Origin: CAZESS01 sp964594625
Lineage (GTDB): Archaea; Thermoplasmatota; E2; UBA202; DSCA01
DNA length: 6,954 nt
Direction of reading: 5' to 3'
NCBI GenBank assembly: GCA_964594625.1
Contig: CAZQNC010000069.1
Coordinates: 1 to 6,954 of the forward strand
Shown: one piece after another, positions 1-4,856 of the stretch
How positions within the stretch are numbered: the stretch's first letter is position 1
Layout of the letters: each line of letters begins with the position of its first letter
Notes under the pieces: model-generated
What the model saw: only the letters and a program-made list of their open reading frames with translations
Told to the model about the DNA's origin: nothing
The model's database searches: none
Translations under genes and position numbers: made by a program

Positions 1-34
1 CCATCCTGGAGAACCGGCGTCCACACTTGCGTTG

Positions 35-913
35 CTACAGCCCCAGCAACGTCGACATCTCCTCCAGCACCTCGTCATCAACGGACAGATTCCAGTCATC
101 TTCAAGCATCTTGCGCACCATCTGCTTGCCCTCCTCTCCAGAGGGGAGCACACCGATAAATCGCCGGTAGATGTCCGGCGTCACCCGGTACATGCGCACG
201 AGCCCTTCAACCGACGTATCGATATCTGCTATACCTCGAGGGGTGGCCATGCATTTTTGCGGCATCAACGGACAGGTAATCGTCTCCCGCTGGATAGAAA
301 ACTCGAAAAATTTCTGGCACATCGGACAGAAATACCTGCCCATCGGGCTGTCACCCAGGATGGCTACGTCATCGAATCGAATCCGCCTCGAAATCCCGAG
401 CTGCGAAGCCAGGCGGGGTACCGCATGCTCCAGAAGCCTGAACAGCACGTCCCGGTCCCAGACCTTGTCCACGTCCATGACCACGAAGGTGATGGCATCG
501 GCACCGACGCGCTGGGCGGTTTCGCATCCACTGGCTATGATGATAAAGCTCTTCAGGGTCTGTAGCGGCTGCTGCCGGTATCTGATACGCCAGTCCCTCA
601 AAAATGCCAGGTAGCTGTCGGCCCATCTCCCGGCGATGTCCTCCACGTCGTCCGGCATCAGTCTCGCTGCCAGCCGCTGCGGTATCTTCGGATAGAACAA
701 CCCGAATCGTTCCAGCCCCTCCGTGGACTCCGGCTGCAGGTTTTCGACGGCGATAGGCGTGTTAAGGCACATCTTCGGCATGTACGGGCATCGCGGTCCG
801 TCGAGCTCGAACAGCTTTTTACAGGTCACACACCAGTATCGTCCCGAGAGCGACGGCTCCCCGGACGGCAGGCCCTTGACTTTCTCCATGACCTTTTCCT
901 TGCTGCCGAACAT
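35..913 (-). CDS. Hypothetical protein with a duplicated four-cysteine (putative zinc) module
   Basis: 292 residues; I do not recognise the family. Seen: two copies of one module, near residues 26-80 and 194-252. Each has an aromatic-rich CxxC (C28/C31; C196/C199), a K-x-F-E stretch, then C-P-x-M-P-x-x-C (C42/C49; C214/C221), a T-P and later an E-G-L-x-R segment. Eight cysteines in two CxxC...Cx6C sets suggest two structural zinc sites (inference). Between them lies a roughly 110-residue mixed helix/strand region without cysteine motifs, apart from one Cys in an I-I-I-A-S-G-C stretch. No signal peptide or membrane span is evident, so it is probably cytoplasmic. The ATG follows the tautomerase stop by 2 bases, with a purine-rich SD-like GGGAGAGGA inside the end of that gene, so the two should be cotranscribed and the start is well supported. 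The TAG stop lies 34 bases from the window edge. Function unknown; a nucleic-acid or protein-binding role is only one possibility. Confidence 0.8.
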   Translation of the reverse strand: MFGSKEKVMEKVKGLPSGEPSLSGRYWCVTCKKLFELDGPRCPYMPKMCLNTPIAVENLQPESTEGLERFGLFYPKIPQRLAARLMPDDVEDIAGRWADSYLAFLRDWRIRYRQQPLQTLKSFIIIASGCETAQRVGADAITFVVMDVDKVWDRDVLFRLLEHAVPRLASQLGISRRIRFDDVAILGDSPMGRYFCPMCQKFFEFSIQRETITCPLMPQKCMATPRGIADIDTSVEGLVRMYRVTPDIYRRFIGVLPSGEEGKQMVRKMLEDDWNLSVDDEVLEEMSTLLGL

Positions 914-915
914 CG

Positions 916-1113
916 TTAATCCTCTCCCGCAAACCGTTCCGAGGCAGGGGTCCCCCCGATGCCCCAGTGTGTCATCGGCACCTCGGTGACGACAACCTCG
1001 ACGGCCTCCCGGGGAATGCCCCGACGTTCAAACATCGCGGTTACCTCCTCGATAACCTGCCGTGCGTTTTCCGTCCCAAATCCATCCCACACTTTAATTT
1101 CAACGATTGGCAT
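916..1113 (-). CDS. 4-oxalocrotonate tautomerase-family protein
   Basis: 65 residues, the usual size for the small single-domain tautomerases that assemble as hexamers or trimers of dimers. It begins M-P-I-V-E-I-K-V, so removal of Met exposes the N-terminal proline that serves as catalytic base in this family. The beta-alpha-beta pattern and the late H-W-G-I-G-G segment match the family. Compared from memory with Pseudomonas 4-OT, the two key arginines appear replaced: Arg11 by Phe and Arg39 by Glu, while Phe50 corresponds to Trp. It is therefore probably not a true 4-oxalocrotonate isomerase, and the substrate is unknown. A strong SD, GGGGGAGGTG, sits 5 bases before the ATG, and a TATA box lies further upstream. 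It is the first gene of a two-gene unit with the cysteine-module protein, which starts 2 bases after its TAA. Confidence 0.9.
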   Translation of the reverse strand: MPIVEIKVWDGFGTENARQVIEEVTAMFERRGIPREAVEVVVTEVPMTHWGIGGTPASERFAGED

Positions 1114-1119
1114 ACATAC

Positions 1120-1128
1120 ACCTCCCCC
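1120..1128 (-). promoter_or_regulatory. Strong Shine-Dalgarno site of the tautomerase gene
   Basis: On the minus strand this reads GGGGGAGGT, followed by G and a short spacer before the ATG whose first base is at 1113. It closely matches the complement of the archaeal 16S rRNA 3' end and fixes the tautomerase start. It contrasts with the leaderless genes elsewhere in the window. Confidence 0.75.
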
Positions 1129-1146
1129 AAGACAACAGATCGAACG

Positions 1147-1154
1147 TTATAAAA
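1147..1154 (-). promoter_or_regulatory. Archaeal TATA box for the tautomerase unit
   Basis: The minus strand reads TTTTATAA. Transcription starting about 25-30 bases downstream would begin near 1124-1128, just at the SD sequence, giving a very short leader of about 10-15 bases. It lies in the AT-rich part of the divergent intergenic region shared with the eL15 gene. The position is inferred from the sequence alone. Confidence 0.55.
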
Positions 1155-1189
1155 CTATTCGACTCATCGGGTACCGCTCACAGACAGCT

Positions 1190-1215
1190 GGAAATACATG
1201 GAGAGGAAATATATG
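1190..1215. repeat. Imperfect direct repeat in the divergent promoter region
   Basis: GGAAATACATG at 1190-1200 and GGAAATATATG at 1205-1215 match at 10 of 11 positions with a 15-base period. They lie between the tautomerase TATA box and the eL15 TATA box. They could be a tandem factor-binding site or chance similarity; the second copy also looks TATA-like. Confidence 0.35.
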
Positions 1216-1251
1216 CTGCCGCCGCCCGCGCTCCCGGCGCCATCCAAACAA

Positions 1252-1259
1252 TTTATATA
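1252..1259 (+). promoter_or_regulatory. TATA box of the eL15 operon (leaderless)
   Basis: TTTATATA, preceded by an A-rich CCAAACAA that can serve as the TFB recognition element. The first base is 31 bases before the eL15 ATG at 1283, so transcription should start at or within a base or two of the start codon. No SD precedes the ATG, which agrees with a leaderless transcript. Confidence 0.75.
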
Positions 1260-1282
1260 ACCCAATGCTTTTCAGGGTTAAA

Positions 1283-1864
1283 ATGGCCAAAGGACTCTCT
1301 CACTACCTCAGAGAAGCATGGAAACAGCCCGACACCGGCCACCGGTCGCCACAGTGGAACCGCCTCATCCAATGGCGCAAGGACGACAGCGTCGTCCGCG
1401 TAGACCATCCAACCAGGCCGGACAGAGCCCGGAGCCTCGGCTACAAGGCAAAACAGGGATTCGTCATCGTCCGCTCCAGAGTCCGCAAGGGCAGCCGCAG
1501 AAAACAGCGCCCCACGGCAGGGCGACGACCGGCCCGCATGGGCGTCAAAAAAATCACCGGGGCCAAGTCGATACAGCGCATGGCCGAAGAACGAGCCGCC
1601 CGGCATCACCCCAACATGGAAGTACTCAACTCCTACAAGGTCGGCGCCGACGGACGAAGCCATTACTACGAGGTCATCCTCGTCGACCCCAGCCACCCCG
1701 CCGTCGTCAACGACAGCGACATCAACTGGATAACCAGGGATAGAAGCCGCGTATACAAGGGGAAAACCTCGGCGGGCAAAAAAGGCCGCGGTCTCCGCAA
1801 CAAGGGACAAGGTGCCGAACACATCCGGCCCAGCGTCCGGGCCAACGACGGCCGGGGCAAATAA
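1283..1864 (+). CDS. rpl15e: Large ribosomal subunit protein eL15 (L15e)
   Basis: 193 residues, the usual archaeal length. It is a structural protein of the 50S subunit found in archaea and eukaryotes but not bacteria, and binds 23S rRNA. Seen: the characteristic N-terminus M-A-K-G-L-S-H-Y-L-R-E-A-W, a very basic body with G-Y-K-A-K-Q-G-F and R-V-R-K-G-S-R-R-K, the central R-P-A-R-M-G-V segment, the N-S-Y-K-V-G-x-D-G segment, and a basic C-terminus with G-L-R-N-K-G-Q-G and R-P-S. The reading frame is open far upstream, but the family N-terminus and a TATA box 31 bases before this ATG fix the start; the mRNA should be leaderless. The next gene starts 3 bases after the TAA. eL15 followed by a COG1325 gene is a familiar archaeal arrangement within the predicted exosome superoperon. 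Confidence 0.97.
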   Translation: MAKGLSHYLREAWKQPDTGHRSPQWNRLIQWRKDDSVVRVDHPTRPDRARSLGYKAKQGFVIVRSRVRKGSRRKQRPTAGRRPARMGVKKITGAKSIQRMAEERAARHHPNMEVLNSYKVGADGRSHYYEVILVDPSHPAVVNDSDINWITRDRSRVYKGKTSAGKKGRGLRNKGQGAEHIRPSVRANDGRGK

Positions 1865-1867
1865 GGC

Positions 1868-2302
1868 ATGGAACCACCCTTTCACTACGTCCGGCTCACC
1901 ACGTTTTGCTACCAGACAGAAAACAAAGACCGGGTACGCACGGCGCTGTCTTCCATCGCCCACGGCGACCCGGAAAGCAATGACGTCCGCGAGGAATCCA
2001 TCGGAGGCCAGTTCGGGGACACCATCACCATCATGCATGTCCGGCTGAAGCGCTCCCGCGACATCCGCGACCTCAGCCGACGGCTGATCCCGCTGCTGTC
2101 AGCGGAAGACATCGAGAGCAAAGTCGACAACAAATGGTTTTTCCATCTCCGGTTCGACAAGGAGGCAGCCTTCCGCGGCAATCTGGACCCCTCGGACGGC
2201 ACAAACGTCGTCACCCTGAAAGGCAAAATCCGGGTGTACCCGGCCAGCCGCGAGCGAGCTGTCGCCCGCCTGCAGGACTACGTGGCCTCCAATAACCATT
2301 AA
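1868..2302 (+). CDS. COG1325-type predicted exosome-associated RNA-binding protein
   Basis: 144 residues. Recognised from the N-terminal H-Y-V-R-L-T-T-F-C-Y-x-T-E-N-K-x-R-V pattern, the central H-V-R-L-K-R-x-R-D-I segment, the F-H-L-R-F-D-K segment in the C-terminal half, and the V-T-L-K-G-K-I-R-V-Y-P ending, together with its place directly after eL15. The archaeal family is annotated as a predicted exosome subunit or RNA-binding protein with a dsRBD-like fold; its biochemical role is not firmly established as far as I know. The charged surface pattern and neighbour fit RNA processing or ribosome assembly. The ATG lies 3 bases after the eL15 stop, so it should be cotranscribed and translationally coupled. 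In many archaea an RNase P subunit gene follows; here a zinc-ribbon gene does. Family assignment rests on recall and context. Confidence 0.82.
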   Translation: MEPPFHYVRLTTFCYQTENKDRVRTALSSIAHGDPESNDVREESIGGQFGDTITIMHVRLKRSRDIRDLSRRLIPLLSAEDIESKVDNKWFFHLRFDKEAAFRGNLDPSDGTNVVTLKGKIRVYPASRERAVARLQDYVASNNH

Positions 2303-2325
2303 TAGAGGGAGTGCATATTACGGTG

Positions 2326-2727
2326 ATGGCAGAGACCGTCGTGACCTGTCCCAACTGCGAAACCTCTTTTACGGTGGACGTCAACGCCACCCGCGGAAAA
2401 TGTCCCTCCTGCAGCATCTCACTGATATTCGAGGATGCTCCCACCGGGCAGCAGGCCCCGCAGCCATCGGAGCCATCCCGGGCGCCGGGCAAGCAGAAAA
2501 AAAAGCGGATGCCGGAGCCGGAACCGCGGAGCCAGCCGGATACCGACGTCGTCGAGGAAACCGTGGACATCGGGCGGGTGGAGGCAGCCGTGGACGCCAT
2601 CGTCGAGCGCACCGTCACCGGCCGAAAAACACGGGCTGCCGACGTCGCCGCCGTGGAATCAATCGAACCCCAGCGGGACTACTCCGACGTGGACAAAAAA
2701 GTCGAAAAGCTGCTCTCTAAAGGGTGA
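2326..2727 (+). CDS. Small zinc-ribbon protein with charged tail
   Basis: 133 residues from this ATG. Seen: an N-terminal zinc ribbon with C8-P-N-C11 and C26-P-S-C29 around short beta strands, then a Pro/Glu/Lys-rich linker with a K-K-K-K-R run (about residues 38-80), then an acidic, probably helical C-terminal half ending D-V-D-K-K-V-E-K-L-L. This looks like a zinc anchor joined by a flexible linker to a helical interaction segment. The function is unknown; the third position in the eL15 operon suggests an RNA- or ribosome-linked role (inference). The start is uncertain: GTG codons at 2311 and 2323 are in frame. The purine run GAGGGAG at 2305-2311 directly abuts the first GTG and sits better for 2323 or 2326, so I prefer the ATG. 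Its last 11 bases overlap the end of the convergent hydrolase gene. Confidence 0.78.
   Translation: MAETVVTCPNCETSFTVDVNATRGKCPSCSISLIFEDAPTGQQAPQPSEPSRAPGKQKKKRMPEPEPRSQPDTDVVEETVDIGRVEAAVDAIVERTVTGRKTRAADVAAVESIEPQRDYSDVDKKVEKLLSKG
2695..2708 (-). terminator. Possible U-rich terminator of the hydrolase unit
   Basis: Downstream of the hydrolase stop the minus strand carries TTTT and TTTTTT separated by CGAC. Archaeal termination commonly uses U-tracts without a strong hairpin. If real, the signal lies inside the coding end of the opposing zinc-ribbon gene. The T-runs also encode Lys codons on the plus strand, so chance is possible. Confidence 0.3.
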
Positions 2728-3361
2728 ACACCCATATCTCGGGCTCGGACGGCAGATCGCTTTTCTCCACCTCTATCTCGTTGGCGACATGCCGTATCGC
2801 ATAACGGGGACGGGCGGCATCCAGAAACGCGTCGATGCGTTCGATGGGCAGCGACAGCCCGCCGACCTTGTAATGCATGGGGATGACCACTGAGGGATTG
2901 ATCGTGTTGCATACCTTCAGGGCTTCTTCCCCGTCGAGGGTGAACACGCCGCCGACCGGCACAAACAACACGTCGACATCGCCGATGTCTTCCGCCAGCT
3001 CACCGTCGATGACATGGCCAAGGTCGCCGAGATGGCAAAAGATGATGTCGTCCATGACGAACCGATATATCGTGATGGCCCCCCGCTTGGCGCCCTCCTC
3101 CCGGTCATGATGCGCCCGGTACGAGGAAATATGGACATCCTGCACCATTTTATCTCCGTCGCGGACCACCGTGGTGGTATCCTTTTGCACCGCTTTGACC
3201 TTGTTGTGGTCGTAGTGGTCATGGGAGACCAGCACCAGGTCGGCGCGGACGCCGGGAGGCTGGATGCCGATGGAGCTGCCGTCATGGGGATCGGTGACCA
3301 CGGTCATGTCGTCGGTCAGTTCAAAGCATGAATGGCCGTGCCACCGTACGTTGAGCATCAT
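2717..3361 (-). CDS. Metallo-beta-lactamase-fold metal-dependent hydrolase (COG2220 / UPF0173-like)
   Basis: 214 residues. A cytoplasmic metal-dependent hydrolase of the large MBL superfamily; the substrate cannot be told from sequence. Seen, in order: the N-terminal W-H-G-H-S-C-F signature (residues 7-13), T-D-P-H (23-26), the metal-binding S-H-D-H-Y-D-H (H47, H49, D51, H52), the C-H-L-G-D-L-G-H block (H110 and D113 as likely ligands), V-P-V-G-G (134-138), and P-M-H-Y (H163). All expected ligands are present, so an active dinuclear site is likely. Members of COG2220 include UlaG-type lactonases and many uncharacterised UPF0173 proteins. The frame is open upstream to 3427, but the family N-terminus fits the ATG at 3361, which shares ATGA with the stop of the helix-hairpin-helix gene; an adjacent second ATG at 3358 is the alternative. 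It should be translationally coupled to that gene. Confidence 0.92.
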   Translation of the reverse strand: MMLNVRWHGHSCFELTDDMTVVTDPHDGSSIGIQPPGVRADLVLVSHDHYDHNKVKAVQKDTTTVVRDGDKMVQDVHISSYRAHHDREEGAKRGAITIYRFVMDDIIFCHLGDLGHVIDGELAEDIGDVDVLFVPVGGVFTLDGEEALKVCNTINPSVVIPMHYKVGGLSLPIERIDAFLDAARPRYAIRHVANEIEVEKSDLPSEPEIWVFTL

Positions 3362-3999
3362 ATCCCCAGCATGCGCTTCACCTTGTCCAGGAACCCCTCT
3401 TTTTCTGCCGGGACGTTGATATGCCACTGGCCGTTGAACCAGAGACGAATGTCGCCGGCGCTGTCCACGTTCACCGCGATTTTTTGCTCCTGCGCGATGC
3501 CTTCCATGCCGTCGCCGCGGAAGACCGGCACCCGTTCATGTATGGTTCCCTTGATGGTCACGGTCGCGGTGTCGCCCTTGATGTGGATGGATGCGTTGTC
3601 CGGGCCGATGGTCTCGGCGACCACGGCTTTTTTGGCCCGCGGTTGCTCCGCTTCGACCATGCTCCGGGCGTGTTCCACCCATTTTTCCAGGCGTTTTTCC
3701 GACACGTCGATGTCCTTGGCCGTGGCGCAGATGTCGGCGGCAGCCAGCTCCCCGGGCGTGGTGATGCCCTGCCCGTGCAGCCGCCGGCTGTAGGTCGGGC
3801 CGACGCCGGAGATGTCGGTGAGCAGCTGCATCTCCCGGGCCCGCTGCTGCCATTCCTCGAGGCGTTCAGCCGGGATGCCCGTTTTTTTAGCTGTCTGCTC
3901 GATGTTGATGCCTCGCAGGCTGGCAACGTCTTTGACGCCCGCCTTGCTCAGTTTTTTTCCATACTGCCGGCCGATTCCTTTGATCGATGTAACGTCCAT
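3358..3999 (-). CDS. Tandem helix-hairpin-helix (DUF4332-like) protein with a beta-rich C-terminal domain
   Basis: 213 residues. Seen: two tandem repeats of about 55 residues (3-55 and 60-112), each starting with an HhH-type hairpin (I-K-G-I-G, then I-S-G-V-G), then a second short helix pair and ending R-L-E-x-W-x-x-x-A-R. This resembles DUF4332 and other non-sequence-specific DNA-binding HhH pairs. After a basic linker, residues 128-213 form a beta-rich domain I do not recognise, ending in a basic helix. A DNA- or RNA-binding or scaffold role is likely but unproven. Start choice: an upstream in-frame ATG at 4023 lies only about 12 bases from the TATA box at 4028-4035, so it would fall before the transcription start; the ATG at 3999 is about 36 bases from the box and begins directly at the first repeat. 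The stop overlaps the hydrolase start as ATGA. Confidence 0.85.
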   Translation of the reverse strand: MDVTSIKGIGRQYGKKLSKAGVKDVASLRGINIEQTAKKTGIPAERLEEWQQRAREMQLLTDISGVGPTYSRRLHGQGITTPGELAAADICATAKDIDVSEKRLEKWVEHARSMVEAEQPRAKKAVVAETIGPDNASIHIKGDTATVTIKGTIHERVPVFRGDGMEGIAQEQKIAVNVDSAGDIRLWFNGQWHINVPAEKEGFLDKVKRMLGI

Positions 4000-4027
4000 A
4001 TTCCCCACAGACTGTATGCGCATTTCG

Positions 4028-4035
4028 ATATAAAA
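4028..4035 (-). promoter_or_regulatory. TATA box of the HhH-hydrolase unit
   Basis: The minus strand reads TTTTATAT within a longer T-run. The expected transcription start is near 4004-4006, a few bases ahead of the ATG at 3999, so the leader would be almost absent. It argues against the in-frame ATG at 4023. Confidence 0.6.
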
Positions 4036-4074
4036 AAGTTCGTGGGTGTCCCCCGGACATCTGGTTTCAACAAC

Positions 4075-4082
4075 TATATAAA
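4075..4082 (+). promoter_or_regulatory. TATA box of the Sm-like gene (leaderless)
   Basis: TATATAAA begins 30 bases before the ATG at 4105, the spacing expected for transcription starting at the start codon. No SD is present. With the minus-strand box at 4028-4035 it forms a compact divergent promoter of about 105 bases. Confidence 0.75.
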
Positions 4083-4104
4083 ATGTAACGTCATTCTGTT
4101 GTCC

Positions 4105-4320
4105 ATGGTACTGCCAACCGATTTACTGGAAAGCTCGCTGAACAAGGATGTTTCGCTCCTGCTCAAAGACGGGCGCGTACTCGAAGGGCGCCTGTCCGGC
4201 TACGACCAGTACATGAACCTGGTCATCGAGGACACCCGGGAGACAAAGGGAGACGCGGAACGACGCATGGGCAAGGTCGTGCTGCGCGGCAACAACATCG
4301 TCAGTATCTCTGTCAAATAG
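4105..4320 (+). CDS. Archaeal Sm-like (LSm/SmAP) RNA-binding protein
   Basis: 71 residues, the normal size for an archaeal SmAP. These proteins form heptameric rings that bind U-rich RNA and are implicated in RNA processing and stability. Seen: an N-terminal helix (P-T-D-L-L-E-S-S-L), the Sm1 motif with K-D-G-R-V-L-E-G-R-L-S-G-Y-D-Q-Y-M-N-L-V (D34, M37 and N38 at the usual RNA-contact positions), a charged variable loop near 43-54, and the Sm2 motif V-V-L-R-G-N-N-I-V-S-I (R61-G62-N63). The frame is open far upstream, but the Sm fold and the TATA box 30 bases ahead fix this ATG. It appears to be transcribed alone, since the next gene has its own TATA box, although read-through is possible because no clear terminator follows. 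Confidence 0.95.
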   Translation: MVLPTDLLESSLNKDVSLLLKDGRVLEGRLSGYDQYMNLVIEDTRETKGDAERRMGKVVLRGNNIVSISVK

Positions 4321-4322
4321 AG

Positions 4323-4352
4323 GATGCCAAAACTATTTAAAACGGCGGCATC
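4323..4352. repeat. Inverted repeat flanking a TATA box
   Basis: GATGCC (4323-4328) and its reverse complement GGCATC (4347-4352) lie on either side of the TATA box at 4334-4341, separated by 18 bases. It could be a repressor site for the gene at 4365 or a chance pair; the loop is too long for a convincing terminator hairpin of the Sm gene. Confidence 0.3.
4334..4341 (+). promoter_or_regulatory. TATA box of the SecB-like candidate gene (leaderless)
   Basis: TATTTAAA, starting 31 bases before the ATG at 4365, just after the Sm gene stop. No SD precedes the ATG. The spacing supports this ATG over the in-frame ATG at 4380. Confidence 0.7.
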
Positions 4353-4364
4353 TTTGCGGTATCA

Positions 4365-4799
4365 ATGAACATATCGAACATGAAGCTGTCCTCCATCGAA
4401 GCGCGCCGCTATTCCGAGCCGGAGCAGCGACCGCAGAACGTGCGCATCGACCACAACAGCACCGTCACGCTTTTCTCGGCCTCGGATGCCACCGAGGCAT
4501 CGGTCGAATTCCAGTACACGGCCAGCTACGGCCCCCTTGGCCTCATCAAGCTGTCCGGCGACTTTCACTTCCAGGCGGACAACGCCCGGGAGATAGCGGA
4601 GCAGTGGAGCCAGGACAAAAACATGCCCGAGGAGGTGGCCTCCCGCATCCATACCGCCATCATGCATTTCTGCCTTCCCGAGGCGGTCATGGTGTCCCGC
4701 GACCTCCGGCTGCCGCCGCCGATTCCCATGCCCCAGGTCAAGTTCGACAAGCAGGCCGAGCAGCAGGGCAAGGGTGGGTTCAGCCCCGAGGTTGCCTAA
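4365..4799 (+). CDS. Conserved-looking archaeal protein of unknown function, possibly SecB-like
   Basis: 144 residues; no function is established. Seen: after S-I-E-A-R-R-Y (10-16) come alternating beta segments at about 27-37, 46-55 and 59-69 with G-P-L-G-L-I between the last two, then a helix rich in acidic residues and Trp (73-85), a second helix with H-T-A-I-M-H-F-C-L-P-E-A (96-107), and a proline-rich L-P-P-P-I-P-M-P-Q-V (116-125) before a polar tail. The order of beta sheet, long helix, proline-rich crossover and hydrophobic strand resembles SecB, the export chaperone, whose helix is also followed by a proline-rich loop. This is only pattern similarity; a SecB-like protein is known in Methanocaldococcus (MJ0357, from memory). 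I recall similar short proteins in other archaea but could not check. No membrane span or signal peptide. Monocistronic by promoter position. Confidence 0.75.
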   Translation: MNISNMKLSSIEARRYSEPEQRPQNVRIDHNSTVTLFSASDATEASVEFQYTASYGPLGLIKLSGDFHFQADNAREIAEQWSQDKNMPEEVASRIHTAIMHFCLPEAVMVSRDLRLPPPIPMPQVKFDKQAEQQGKGGFSPEVA

Positions 4800-4828
4800 A
4801 CCTGTTTCCTTTACACGTTCGAGAAAAC

Positions 4829-4836
4829 ATATAAAA
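4829..4836 (+). promoter_or_regulatory. TATA box of the regulator-GTPase operon (leaderless)
   Basis: ATATAAAA, preceded by the purine-rich CGAGAAAAC that can act as the TFB recognition element. It starts 28 bases before the ATG at 4857, so transcription should start at or next to the start codon. Its last base is the first base of the adjacent palindrome. Confidence 0.75.
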
Positions 4837-4856
4837 CGCGTAAAGCTATTACGCGT
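4836..4856. promoter_or_regulatory. Perfect palindromic operator candidate between TATA box and start codon
   Basis: ACGCGTAA (4836-4843) and its exact reverse complement TTACGCGT (4849-4856) flank a 5-base centre, AGCTA. The 21-base site starts at the TATA box edge and ends immediately before the ATG of a winged-helix regulator. A dimeric winged-helix protein bound here would cover the transcription start and block RNA polymerase, so negative autoregulation is the natural reading. Which protein binds is inference. Confidence 0.65.

Noticed and set aside
1..34. A possible gene start on the minus strand downstream of the cysteine-module gene.
   Set aside because: Only 34 bases are available; a GTG is present but there is too little sequence to support a gene.
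1198..1260. A 20-codon reading frame (ATG at 1198, TAA at 1258) upstream of eL15.
   Set aside because: It runs through the eL15 TATA box, has no SD, and is rich in proline and alanine codons typical of chance frames in GC-rich DNA.
959..1282. In-frame 5' extension of eL15 to an ATG at 959.
   Set aside because: It would run through the divergent promoter and the tautomerase gene, and the eL15 N-terminus begins at 1283 with a leaderless promoter.
1253..2038. Long open frame on the minus strand, antisense to eL15 and the COG1325 gene.
   Set aside because: It mirrors two well-supported plus-strand genes; GC-rich coding DNA often leaves the opposite strand open, and the translation shows no family pattern.
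2311..2325. GTG at 2311 as the start of the zinc-ribbon gene.
   Set aside because: The purine-rich SD-like run directly abuts this codon with no spacer; the ATG at 2326 (or GTG at 2323) is better placed and begins just before the zinc ribbon.
4074..4083. Minus-strand TATA-like TTTTATATAG as a promoter for the HhH gene with start at 4023.
   Set aside because: It is the plus-strand TATA box of the Sm gene read backwards; a nearer box at 4028-4035 fits the start at 3999, and no SD precedes 4023.
3421..4104. In-frame 5' extension of the Sm-like gene.
   Set aside because: It is antisense to the HhH gene; the Sm fold starts at the ATG at 4105, 30 bases after a TATA box.
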